NCBI GenBank assembly: GCA_030704615.1 | Contig: CM060731.1 | Location: forward strand, 10,168,001-10,232,000 | Direction: 5' to 3' | Length of the DNA: 64,000 nt | From: Takakia lepidozioides | Lineage: Eukaryota; Streptophyta; Takakiopsida; Takakiales; Takakiaceae | Part shown: in pieces, positions 49,691-60,600 of the stretch | Position numbering within the stretch: the first letter of the stretch is position 1 | How the letters are laid out: each line of letters begins with the position of its first letter | Program-made: the position numbers and the translations under genes | Notes under the pieces: model-generated | What the model was told of the DNA's origin: nothing | What the model saw: the letters and a program-made list of their open reading frames with translations, nothing else | Databases searched by the model: none

Positions 49691-50530
49691 GCATTGGTGG
49701 ACTGCCTAAGGACTGGCATGTGGTCTTGAAGGCCGAATGTTGAAGCTCGTGGAGGGCGGTTTGAGGAGTATCTTCATGATATTCCCATGGTCATGCAAGT
49801 GAGGGAAGAGATAAGAAAAAGAGTGTTGGGATGAGGGCATGTTGGGGTTAGGCATTGCTTTAGCTTCTCTTCCTCGTAGTTTTCCACCCTCTCATTAGGC
49901 CAAGATCTTTCCGTAGGTGGAGGCAAGCGTCAGTCCGGGTTTGTGCTGGGGTGTCCTTGCAGGAGCAACACCGTGGAGTTATTTTTGGTGTGGGGGAGTT
50001 GTCGTTCTGATTTCTTGTGTTTGGATCCCCTCCATACCTGCATGCTTGACTGTGCGCCATGTTAGTTTTGTGTGGGCGCTTGTTTTTATAGGTGATTGGT
50101 CCGGATTTGATCACCGGCCAGTCCTAGAGCATGCTGTCGATGGTGAGGCTGGGGTAATGACCAGTCAGACCATCATTGTTTCTCATGTGGTGAGGCTGGA
50201 AGTGATGACCAGCCAACCATAGGAGTGCTTGCGGTGGATGCAGGTGCAGGTGTAGGCTATGTTAGGAACCTAGTATTTCAAACCATAAGCCGCAACACGT
50301 TCTCTACCCGGTTACCTTGTGGAGAGGGGGTTAGGGACATGTTCATGACCGGTTGAGTGACAGTTTGTCAATACGGAGGTGTCACTAGTTGCTGGGGACA
50401 GTACCGGTTCGAGCACTAGCGATACTAGTGGATACACGAGATGAGGTGTGCGGTTTAGGCCACCTTCACCTCCTGTGTCTTCTACGGAAGGTTCTGATTC
50501 GGATTGTGAATCAGGATGACTCATACCGGC

Positions 50531-51107
50531 TGTCACGGACATAGCCCAAAAGAACTTACCAGGAGTAAATACCAGAAGTTATCAAGTTACCAAGTTACCA
50601 AAAATTACCATGACTTACCGTGATTTACCATGATCTACCATGATTTACCATTACTTACCAAGTTACCGGGAGTTTACCAAATTACCAAGAGCTTCTCCAT
50701 CAAGAAACCTTCGTTTAATCTTGGAAACTTCTCCAGCAATAAACCTCCATATGGGAAGCTTTTTGGGGAAGCTTCTTAGTAGCCAGTATATATAGAAGGC
50801 GAGACTGGACACTCTTCAGTCTCGCCAACACCAATTCAAGCTACTCTTGTTTCCAGTTCCCAGTACTCCAGTCCAGTTCCCAGTACTCTAGCCCAGTTTC
50901 CAGTATCTGGTACTCCAGTCCAGTTTCCAGCATTCCAGTATTCAAGTCGTGTTCCAATATCTTGTACTCTTGTTCATTGTTATAAAGATCGTCTTGATTC
51001 ATATTTACTAATCGTGCATTCGGCCACGTCGACCTTGACTTCTTGTCTAGCATTGTACCTCTAGTTTTATTTCTTGTTTGTGTTCAGTCATATTCTCGTC
51101 CTTGACA
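50531..51107 (+). repeat. 5' LTR of the chromovirus
   Basis: 577 bp, TG...CA. U3 opens with an array of TTACCATGA-like phrases (50580-50690). TATATATA lies at 50787-50794. A perfect 9-bp inverted repeat GGCGAGACT / AGTCTCGCC (50798-50806 and 50818-50826) spans the expected transcription start, since 50818 is 31 nt from the TATA. It matches the 3' LTR block by block. Confidence 0.9.
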
Positions 51108-51121
51108 GTTTGACGAGACTA
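51108..51121 (+). promoter_or_regulatory. Primer-binding region, not tRNA-Met-like
   Basis: Directly after the 5' LTR the sequence is gtttgacgagacta. It lacks TGGTATCAGAGC, the usual plant gypsy primer site (present in the second element). Instead GACGAGACT is complementary, with one mismatch, to the predicted transcript 5' end AGTCTCGCC at 50818. Confidence 0.55.
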
Positions 51122-51145
51122 AAGTTTGTTCTTTAATTAATTAAG

Positions 51146-52166
51146 ATGGAAGGCACATTTGCGGAAATGGTCACCACATTGCAGAGTCTTTAGCTCCAGA
51201 TGCAAGAACTTCGTACATCTACCGCCCAATTGCAAGCTGTCTCAAGATCTTGGCAACGCTTTCCACAATTTGCAACAACAAATTTCAGAATTAAAGGAGT
51301 CGAACAATGGATCTTCAACCATACGAGTCCCTACTGCAACGATTCCTCTTCAACAGATTACGAGAGAACCAAAGATCAGCATGCCCGAGAAATTTGGTGG
51401 GACGAGATCAAGATTTCGCGGTTTTGTTCAACAAGTACGATTGTTCCTACGACTACATCCATAACGCTACCCCGATGAAGGTATTTAAGTGGGATTCGTG
51501 GGCACCCTTCTATCAGGCACTGCCCTATCTTGGTTTGCACCGCTATTAGAAAACAATTCGCATTTACTATATAATTTTGAAACATTCATGTCCGAGTTCA
51601 CTGCAATGTTTGGAGAGAATGATAGAGAGAGAGTTGCAGAAACAAAGATGCGAAATCTTCGACAAGGAGCACGTCCTGCTTCCGTTTATGCTGTCGAATT
51701 TCGACAACTTGCGTGCGACCTCGACTGGAATGAGAAGAGCCTTATTAGTCAGTTTCGATGTGGACTAAGAGATGATGTAAAAGATTTGTTGCTGACAATG
51801 CCAAACGTGAGCACACTGAGTGAATTCATCACCCAAGTCATTGCATGCGATAATCGTTTGTTCGAAAGACGTCAAGAGAAGCGATCTGGATGGTCGACGA
51901 TGCATCATGTCACTGCTACTACGACACTAAATACAACGATCCATCAGACATCCAGTAGTGATCATATGCAGATTGATGTTGTCCGATTCAAACCATTGAC
52001 GCCACAAGAAAAACAAAGACGGCGCTCGAATGGATTATGCCTCTATTGCGGAGAAGAAGATCACATAGCATTAAACTGCCCCAACAAGAGAAGATTCAAA
52101 GCTCAGGGCACAACTCAAGTGTTCGATGCGAGGAGGTCGGAAAACAACGATGTCCAGTCACAGTAG
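51146..52166 (+). pseudogene. gag of the chromovirus, broken
   Basis: Starts MEGTFAEMVTTLQSL and then meets TAG at 51191-51193, where a Gln codon is expected. A frame change follows near 51240 and another near 51465-51490. The body contains TALSWFAPLLEN and ENDRERVAETKMRNLRQGAR, which is typical retrotransposon capsid. A CCHC zinc knuckle (CLYCGEEDHIALNCPN) lies near 52040-52085. Confidence 0.85.
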
Positions 52167-52801
52167 GGACCATGCGGCTGGACACCACAAATTCCTTACC
52201 GAAAAAAGGTCTCTTTCTACCTCCAGACCCTGCACCTTGCTTCACAGTTCCGGTAAAAATCAGAGTGCAAAATCGAGATATCGTTGTAGAAGCACTTTTG
52301 GACTCAGGAGCTTCAGCTTGTTTTATGGACAAAAACTTTGCGAAACAACACAATTTAACGCTCATAAAGAAGAAACTCTCGGCCCCCGTTGAAGTCATCG
52401 ATGGACGACCGTTAGCATCAGGAAATGTGGTCCATGAAACTCGATCACTTGAAGTGAAGCTTAAAGATCAAGCATCACATATTGTTTTCAATGTCATCCA
52501 GTCTCCAACGAATCGTGTGATCCTTGGACTTCCCTGGTTCGTACTTCACAATCCCGACATTGACTGGCGATCGCGAAAAATTTCTCCAAGACAAAAATAT
52601 AGAAATATAAAAGGTATTCAACCCCTATTCCTTGGAGCTAGAGCTTTCATGAGAGCTACCAAAAAAGAGGCGGCATTTGCACTTTATGCGACTCCGATCA
52701 AGACCACAACAGACAAAGGTACTTCAACATTATCCGCTCAATATCAAGATTTCAAATATGTCTTCGAGAAGACATTCAAAATCACCCGCGGGGGCGCCTA
52801 A
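52167..52801 (+). pseudogene. Aspartic protease part of pol
   Basis: Contains the retroviral-type protease active site LLDSGASACFMD (about 52296-52331) and the second-strand motif VILGLPWFV. The frame runs on to FKYVFEK, just before the RT. The next expected stretch is missing. Confidence 0.82.
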
Positions 52802-53776
52802 TTGTGAAAAGGAAGGACGGATCATTACGCATATGTGTCGACTATCGCGGTCTCAACAAAGTCACAATCAAGAATCGTTATCCGTTGCCGCTGATTTCTG
52901 GGCTTCTCGACCAGCTGGGACGAGCGAAGATTTTCACCAAAATCGACTTGAGAATAGCCTATAACCTTGTATGGATAAAAGAAGGAGACGAATGGAAAAC
53001 AGTTTTTCGAACAAGGTATGGACATTTTGAATACAGTGTTATGCCTTTCGGTCTTACCAATGCTCCAGCAATTTTCCAACATATGATGAATGACATCTTT
53101 CGAGAATTTTTAGATGACTTTGTAGTCATCTATTTGGACGACATTTTGATATTTTCACAGAATGAAGAAGAACATGACCGCCATGTACGCGTTGTCCTTG
53201 ATAAATTACGAGAAAGAGGACTATATGCCAAGTTGGAGAAATGACTTTTCCATCAATCTGAGGTCGAATTTCTGGGCTATATTATTTCCGACAAATGCGT
53301 TTTTATGGATCAGAAGAAAATACAAACCATCATCGAGTGGATTAAACCAACTTCGGTCCGAGATATACTATATTTTGTGGGCTTTGCAAATTTCTATAGA
53401 ATCTTCATCAATGACTACTCCAAAATTATTGCACCGTTGACACGACTCACAGGGAAGGACAAATTTGTATGGGACGAGAAGGCTGACGAGAAGCATTTGA
53501 AAGGCTGAAGTAGGTATTTACAACGGCTCCAATACTGGTACATGCAGACCCATCTAAACCATTCTTCTTAGAAGCAGATGCATCGGACTTTGCACTTGGC
53601 GCGGTACTCTCGCAATACGGTACAGATGGCCGACTCCACCCTGTTGGTTTTCGTTCTCGCAAATTTTCCGCTGCGGAGATCAATTATGAAATTCATGACA
53701 AAAAACTTCTAGCGATTATCGATGTTTTTGAGGAGTGACGACATCTATTGGAGGGAGCTAAACATCAGGTCACTGT
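52802..53776 (+). pseudogene. Reverse transcriptase and first part of RNase H
   Basis: RT motifs [41 protein letters not shown] and YLDDILIFS (about 53130-53157) are clear. The N-terminal 60 or so residues expected between protease and this block are gone (deletion near 52775-52800). RNase H starts [20 protein letters not shown]. Breaks: TGA at 53242-53244, TGA near 53506, and TGA at 53736-53738 where Trp is expected. The frame ends at the CACTA insertion site. Confidence 0.85.
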
Positions 53777-54779
53777 CACTATAAGATATGAGCGTTTTTA
53801 TGACTGCACATATGACTATTTTTTCAGTCCTACATGCGTTCATGACTACATCACTCTGTAGTGAAAAAAACCCTGTCATAGCGACTAGTCTTTAGGATTG
53901 CGTTTTGCAAGTCATAGCCGTGACTGCGTGCGTGGCACCTAGAGTCATGCATAAGAGAGTGATGTAGTCACAACTCTATGACTTACATATGACTAACTAT
54001 ATGACTACATTGTCTGCTGAGCGTTGCCTACATGGAGAGGCTTTAGAGGAACATGTGCACCACTGCGCAAGCGACACGTCACAACACCTGTTGCACTCCA
54101 GATGTGACATGTGGCACTTAGACAGAATATATGACTAGCATATATGACTACTTATCTTTACACGTGGTGAAAATATGGATAAAAGAATGTCGTGTCATAT
54201 AATGCCACGTATTCTAGTTCGAGCAGGGTTTATGCCACGTGTCATCAAGAATGTTCTTTGAAAATAACTTAATAGTTTATATTTATAATTTATAATTATT
54301 AAATTTATATTTTATTTTTAAAAACAGGGGGATAGCAGCTTGGAAATTTTTATTAAATGGTATTATTGTTTAATTTAATAATGTTATATAAAATAAAATA
54401 GATTAAATGATTTAAATTCTTCATTACATGGTGAAATTCCGATATAAAAACAGAATGGACCCCTCTTTGCATACTAGCAACCACAATGACAGTCAAAATA
54501 GACAAGTACAGGGGAATACACGCCCTGTAAATTATATTACAAAAATCCAAATGAGACCACTGTCCCAATGGATACCTCAAAGGCCACAAGGTCCAAAAAT
54601 CCATGCCTGAAAAGGCCCAGTAAGCAAAAAATAAGCAAGCCCACACACATGGGTTGTAGTACTAGTTTGTTCTGGTGCTACTAGAATCAAGGACCCTGTT
54701 AAACAGTGCAATACTTCTTGATACGGCCAATTCTGATAAGAGAGAAAAACAGGGTGAAATGTGTTGAAGAAGGTGCCTT

Positions 54780-55180
54780 GATTAACAGTGCCTGATTTGA
54801 TCAATTGCGCCGCTGTTGCTGCGGCTTCCAGTTGACCATCGACCCATGCAGGTTTCTTGTACCTATCCTTCCACAGTGAATCATAGGTAATCTGGAGCTT
54901 GAAATCCGGCCCTCTTGGATGAATCTGGACCCACACTCTATCCCTGCTCCTTCAGTTATCCATGCCCCTGCACAAATCATGCATACATCCTCGCCTTGCT
55001 ACTAGCAGCTGAGAATGATAGCCTAGAATTGCTTGAGCAAACACCCCAACCCTACTTATCACACTAGTTCCACCATTGACTGAGGTCGGAAATGTATTCA
55101 TTCCAGAGCTTTTCCTCGAGTCTCTGTTATTTATTTTTCGATACTTTCTTGTCGACCACATTGGCAGTAACATGTCAAAA
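54780..55180 (-). pseudogene. OSB-like PDF-motif fragment, copy C
   Basis: On the minus strand EEKLWNEYISDLSQWW (near 55080-55130) is followed after an intron-like gap by IHPRGPDFKLQITYDSLW and KKPAWVDGQLEAAATAAQ. This is the PDF motif of plant organellar single-stranded DNA-binding (OSB) proteins. The first half is frameshifted. It is carried inside the CACTA element. Confidence 0.7.
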
Positions 55181-55409
55181 TCACTCCAAAACCACCATAG
55201 ATCCACCAACGAGCTAACTTGTAGAATTCAACATGAAAATTTAGGGACGACTCTGATAGCAGGGGAAAACAGGGTGAAATACATTGAAGAATGTACCTTC
55301 ATTAGCAGCACCTTATTCTATGAATTGTGTTGTTGCCGCTGCTGTTTCCAATTGACCATCTACCCACTTGTAGCCGCTGTGTTATTGAAGAACGAGCCCC
55401 CTTCCCCCA

Positions 55410-55582
55410 TCATTTGCTCATAGGTCTCCAAAGCCTCCATCCCGCACCCCCTACCCTGCAAGCATCGCACTCCACGACACCACATCTCGTTTCAGCCATA
55501 GTGTTGAACACTCCCTTGGCATCCTCGATGCACCCACATTTGGCATACATGTCCACCAGGGCAGGGGCAGTGTTCAGAATCT
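55410..55582 (-). pseudogene. PPR repeat fragment
   Basis: The minus strand encodes ALVDMYAKCGCIEDAKGVFN followed by TMAE, a classic plant PPR repeat. Only about one and a half repeats are present, and the frame then breaks. It is captured in the CACTA element. Confidence 0.75.
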
Positions 55583-56204
55583 AAACCGTGCACAAAGGTT
55601 GAGTATTGGAGGTTGGCAAAGTCTGAGTATAGGTAGGAACGGTACTGTGGGCTCTGCCAGTCTTTTCGCACAAGAAAACGTCACCAATTTGATGGTACGT
55701 ACAGGTTCTACCAGAGCACCAATGATCACCAGCATATACGTCAGTCATGCTTTGGCTGCACCGCCATGCTGTCACTTGGTGTGCAACCGATGTATCCACC
55801 ACCACAAGATCATCATGTACCTGAGAACCGAAAAAATCCACAAAACCATCTAGGTCTTTAGCTCTGTGGACCAGCAGAGGCAGCCGAGATCAGAAGCATA
55901 AATGCCATGATCACAGCCCTAGACAACAAAACCAAGGGGACAAAATGCTTTGGAAGGAAAATTGCACCAGAGGGCCTCATCAGATGCAATGCTTCGTAGG
56001 AACCGGCACACACTTGAACATGTAGAAAGATCTTGCACAAAGATGCAATCCCAACCAAGTCACACAACCTCTAAAATATGAAAAGTTCATTATTTTTACA
56101 GCGGAAAGCCAGAGTTTCAGCACTACCCTGCATGTCAGCCCAAGACAACAGGGCCTCGGGTCGCAACATGACTGGTGATCAAAATCATGACAGACATTCA
56201 CCTT

Positions 56205-56306
56205 TTTGGCTCGGTTGTCCCACCATTGACTGGGGTCAAAAAAGTATTCATTCCACAACTTCTCCTCATCTCTGTTACCTCTTTTTGGATACTTTAATGT
56301 TGTCAC
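56205..56306 (-). pseudogene. OSB-like fragment, copy B (first half)
   Basis: Reads GNRDEEKLWNEYFFDPSQWW followed by DNRAKK, then a GT that matches the donor position in copy A. A degenerate second half (WVDGQLETAAATTQFIE) may be the piece at 55320-55385. Confidence 0.7.
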
Positions 56307-56454
56307 ATTGGCAGTATCATGTCAAAGTCATTCCAAACTATCCCATGTTCACTCAACCAGCTAACTTGCAGAATTCAACATGAAAATTTAGGGCCGATTC
56401 TGATAAAAGGGAAAAACAGGGTGAAATGTGTTGAAGAAGGTGTCGTCATTAGCA

Positions 56455-56840
56455 AACCATCTTCTCATTAGCAGATGTCTTGTAGCTGTTGATCCACAGG
56501 GAATCAGAAGTAATCTTGTGTTTGAAATCCGGCCTTCTTGGATGAATCTGGACCTCTATCCCTGGTCCTTCAGCTATCCCTGCCTGTGTACAAATCATGA
56601 ATACTTGATGTAAGCAGCTGACACTGACGGCGTGAAGTTCTTCCAGCAAACACCCCAACCCTAATTATTACAGTAGTTCCAATTCTGAATTGCATCTGCT
56701 TCTCTCTAGTATAGTCCAACAGGCATTCACCTTTTTGTCTCCATTGTCCCGCCATTGACTGGGGTCGGAAAAGTGTTCATTCCAAAGCTTCTCCTCATCT
56801 TTGTTACTTATTTTTGGATACTTTCCTGCTGCTACATCGG
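56455..56840 (-). pseudogene. OSB-like fragment, copy A
   Basis: Reads NKDEEKLWNEHFSDPSQW, then DNGDKK, then an intron-like gap starting gtgaat and ending ggtccag, then IHPRRPDFKHKITSDSLW. The captured DNA is therefore genomic, not retroposed cDNA. Confidence 0.7.
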
Positions 56841-58258
56841 CAGCAACTTGTCAAAGTCACTCTAAACCACCACAGATCCGCCCAACAAGCTAACTTACAG
56901 GATTCAATATGCATCTCAGGGCCGAGTATGATGAGAGGGCAAAACAGGCTGAAATAGGTTGAAGAAGAAGGTGCCCTCACCACATTGTTCTTGACCTTGT
57001 GTCATGACCCATGGAGGATTTGACCGACCATCAACCCAAAAGGACCTCTTGTGTGTGTTGCTTGTGTCTGTAGTCAGGTGATGTCAGATTGAAATGTGAG
57101 ATTGAACCACCACGGTGCAGCTGAGCAGCAGATTGAAACACGGCCTGCTAAGACTAAGCTGACTCTCCCAAGAACGGCGAGCTTCTCCTCGTCTCATCTC
57201 TCTCCCAAAAACGGCGAGCTCGCAAGAATATTGGGAGCTTCTCCTCCTCGACGAGATGTCGGATGATGTCGGAGTTGTCCTCGTTTCCCCTCTCTTCTCC
57301 TTCATTTGCTCAAGAGTGGGTAGGTCTGCAAAGCCTCCATCCACGCTCCAGCATCATCAGTTCCATGACACAACATCTCTCGCAGGCGCAGGAAAAAAAA
57401 AAAAACCCCCAAGTCCCAGGCCTTTGTTCAGGGAACCCTATAAGCAACTTTTTGAAAAAAAATTAACTTTTTGCACTTTGATTAATTCTAGTGGTCATAG
57501 GCTAAAATCCTACTACCATCATCATCCCCTTCTATTGTTGCATCTGCCAAAACTCTCAGCCCGGACTTAAGCGAATTTGCTCATGAAGTTCGATATACCT
57601 AATCTTAAACCGTTAGATCTTATACAATCTATCGATTCAAAATAATTTCCATGTACAACCATGACCATTGCGTATCTTAATCTCATATATCTTGCGATGC
57701 TTGTTAAGCCACGTCCATCCAGGTCCAATTTATTGAACAGATATCAAATCCCCACACATATTCAAAGCTGATAGGAATTTGTGGTAAACATGGATGGATC
57801 CATTCATGTATATGCCTTCAAAATGATACGTGTAGTGATGTAGTCATATATATAGGGTTATGAAACAACCTGCACTTAGGCAGTCATAAGTTTACAGGCC
57901 ATGTCATGGTGTGGATGAACTCATCCAATGGATGAATACATTCGTGTATGTGGCTTCAAAATGACACGTGTAGTGATGTAGTCATATAATTAGAGCTGTG
58001 AAACCATCTTTAGTCATGGAGTCATAAGATTCCATGAAACGTCGTCCACGTGTAGTCAAACATATCACACTAGTCATCGTGGTCAACAATGTTTGACCAA
58101 TGCTCCCTAACTTTCCAGAGTCATGTAGTGATATCCATTTCTACAGAGTGATAAAGCTATGATTGTAACGCATTTCAATGGTTTGTAGTCGTATACCTAG
58201 TGCAGTTTTTATGACTCCGCCAAAGCCATAGTCCTAAAAACGCTCATCTCTTGTAGTG

Positions 58259-59900
58259 TGTCTATACCGATCACAAAAACCTCGAATATTTTATGAGTGC
58301 TCGTGTTTTGAATCGACGTCAAGCGAGATGGAGTATGTCACTAGCAAGGTTTGATTTTGTTATTACCTACCGTCCCGGACATCTCAAGGAAAACCAGATG
58401 CTCTTTCTCGACGATCGTATCTTGCGCCAAAAGAAGGGGATTCAGTTTTTGACCAACAAAAATCCATTATCTTGAAACCAGCAAAATCTCCAATTGAATA
58501 TGCTATCCATGTCCACCTATGACGATGCAGAGATCATAAAGGAAATTCAAGAAGTACTGAAGAGCGACCATTTTGCTACGACACTACGAAGTCAACTAAA
58601 TCAACCTCGAGACAACCCACATGTTACAAACGACTTCGAATCAAAGATGGCTTACTTTACTTCAAGGGACTTCTCTATGTACCTCCAGGATCTACACGAC
58701 TTCGAATTCTTCAAACATGTCATGATCTTTCCTTGCAGGATATTTCGGCTTCAACAAAACATTGGAGTTGATATCCAGGGACTATTGGTGGCCGCAAATG
58801 TGGAAACTCGTGAAAGAATTCATATAATCTTGTGACACGTGTGCTAGAGCGAAGGGACCACGACATCGACCTTACGGCTTTCTTCAACCATTACCCATTC
58901 CCGAGGGTCCATGGTCGTCCGTGTCTATGGACTTTATTACGAACCTTCCAATTTCCAAGACCACCGATTCAATCATTGGTATTGTAGATCGTTTTACGAA
59001 GATGACACATTTCATTCCATGTAATAAGACGGTTACCGGCGAGGAAACTGCAAGACTCTTCCTCAATAATATCTACCGCATTCATGGACTCCCAAAGGAC
59101 ATCGTATCTAATCGAGGACCATAGTTCATATCAAATTTCTGGAGGGGATTATTTCACATATTGGATACTCAGATCAACCTCTCTACAGCTAATCATCCAC
59201 AGACTGATGGTCAAACCGAACGTGTAAACCAGATTTTGGAGCAGTATCTTCGCTGTACGATAAATTATCACCAAGATAATTGGACGGACATTCTGTCATT
59301 GGCTGAGTTTGCCTACAACAACACTATACATTCTTTGACCAAGCAAATCCATTTTTCTCCAATTATGGTCATCATCCTCGAGCAAACCCTTTCCACATGA
59401 AGACTGTTGGAAGCCCTGCTGCAGAAAACCTTGCTACTCATCTAGCTACGGTTCACAAGGAGCTTACATCCCACCTCACAGAAGCTCAAAAACAATACAA
59501 GGAGTATGCAGATCAACGTCGCCAACTCCAACCCCAGTTCAAGGTCGGAGATCGTGTGTGGCTTCTTCGACGAGACATACAAACCTCGCGACCATCAAAG
59601 AAGTTGGATTATCAACGCCTGGGACCATTTAAAATTATTCGACAAATAAATCCGGTCAGTTTTCGGCTTGAACTCCCACGAAGTATGCGTATCCATCCAG
59701 TCTTTCATATTTCATTATTGGAGTTGTATCATCCATCGAATATTCTAGGGAGAGTCTCCGTACCACCTCCACCAATCGAAGTCAATCAAAAACTTGAGTA
59801 TGAAGTCGACGAAGTCCTAGACTCTCGCATCAAGTATAAACGTCTTGAGTATTTCGTACATTGGAAATGCTACAACATCAGCGAACGAACGTGAAAACCT
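58259..59900 (+). pseudogene. End of RNase H, integrase and chromodomain
   Basis: RNase H resumes with [20 protein letters not shown]. Integrase follows: SVSMDFITNLPISKTTDSII (first catalytic Asp), TANHPQTDGQTERVNQILEQ (Asp/Glu region) and EFAYNNTIHS. A GPY/F-like region (KLDYQRLGPFKIIRQINPVS) leads into a chromodomain remnant (EYEVDEVLDSRIKYKRLEYF, then VHWKCY). Breaks include TAG at 59122-59124, where Gln is expected, and frame changes near 58480, 58840 and 59390. The HHCC zinc finger is degenerate. Confidence 0.85.
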
Positions 59901-60143
59901 TCATCCAACCTCGCCAATGCATCTGACAAAGTCCAAGAGTTTCATCAACGATATCCAGCTGAGCCCCAAGCTACACGTCAATAAGACGTCACAACGATGA
60001 TGTCAGCCAAGTTAGCTTCAAGGTGAAGACTCCACATTCAATGTACCTAATACACGCTAAGGAGGGAGGAGCACCACACATCAGTATATATAGCCACACA
60101 TCAGTATATATAGCTACACTTCCAGCACTCTTGTATTGGCAGC

Positions 60144-60545
60144 ATGGAGTCACAGGAACCAGATACATTGGAGTTGTCGCTTACCCAGCTACCAAATCAG
60201 CCATTCTGACTCTCACGACCTTCAACATCACGCCGACGCTTTCGAGACGATGGGCCACCAATGCAACGCGTACTTCCTTGTCTAAACCCCGTACGACGGC
60301 AAGTGGAGCCTACTCGGAGTCTGATAATTCTGTTGGAGGTTGAGGCGTCGGACCCAGAGGGCAACGAAATCATGTTTGAAGGCAGCTTCGAAAATCAGAA
60401 TGCTCAAATCACTGCGTGGTCCCAAGTTCAAGGTGTTGGACACTATCGATGGTTGCAGGGACCTATAAATCATTTGAGTCAAGAACGAAGAGCCGAATAC
60501 TTGGCAAGTACCATTCGCCGGATTTTGGATTTTCTCCAACTCTAA
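60144..60545 (+). pseudogene. Extra ORF between chromodomain and 3' LTR
   Basis: One frame of 134 codons from ATG 60144 to TAA 60545 with a single internal TGA at codon 22 (60207-60209), which could be a decayed Arg codon. It starts MESQEPDTLELSLTQL. After the stop it is Arg-rich, then acidic (VEASDPEGNEIMFEGSFENQ), and ends LASTIRRILDFLQL. No similarity is recognised. The position, sense strand and length suggest an accessory ORF of this element. Confidence 0.5.
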
Positions 60546-60600
60546 GAAAGTCCAAGATTTTACCGCTCCTCGAGGAACTCAACGCTAGAGGAGGGGGTGA

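Larger units (their letters stand above)
53777..58258. mobile_element. Non-autonomous CACTA transposon with captured host gene pieces
   Basis: Ends are CACTATAAGATATGAGCGTT and the inverse of CACTACAAGAGATGAGCGTT. The TIRs match over about 28 bp with few differences. A perfect 3-bp target duplication TGT flanks it (53774-53776, 58259-58261), and removing the insert plus one TGT restores the RNase H frame across the site. CACTA termini with a 3-bp duplication define the superfamily. Subterminal zones (53800-54010, 57830-58200) carry repeated TATGACTA / GATGTAGTCATA units. I find no transposase. The interior carries minus-strand OSB and PPR fragments. Confidence 0.92.

Noticed and set aside
49183-49719. 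178-codon minus-strand frame rich in Ser-Pro-Ser-Gln-Pro-His-Arg repeats
   Set aside because: It is the translation of the GGGCTGTGA minisatellite, with no start context and no non-repeat domain.
57256-57570. 104-codon plus-strand frame in the CACTA element
   Set aside because: Low-complexity Lys/Pro/Ser content around an A-run, with no similarity to a CACTA transposase.
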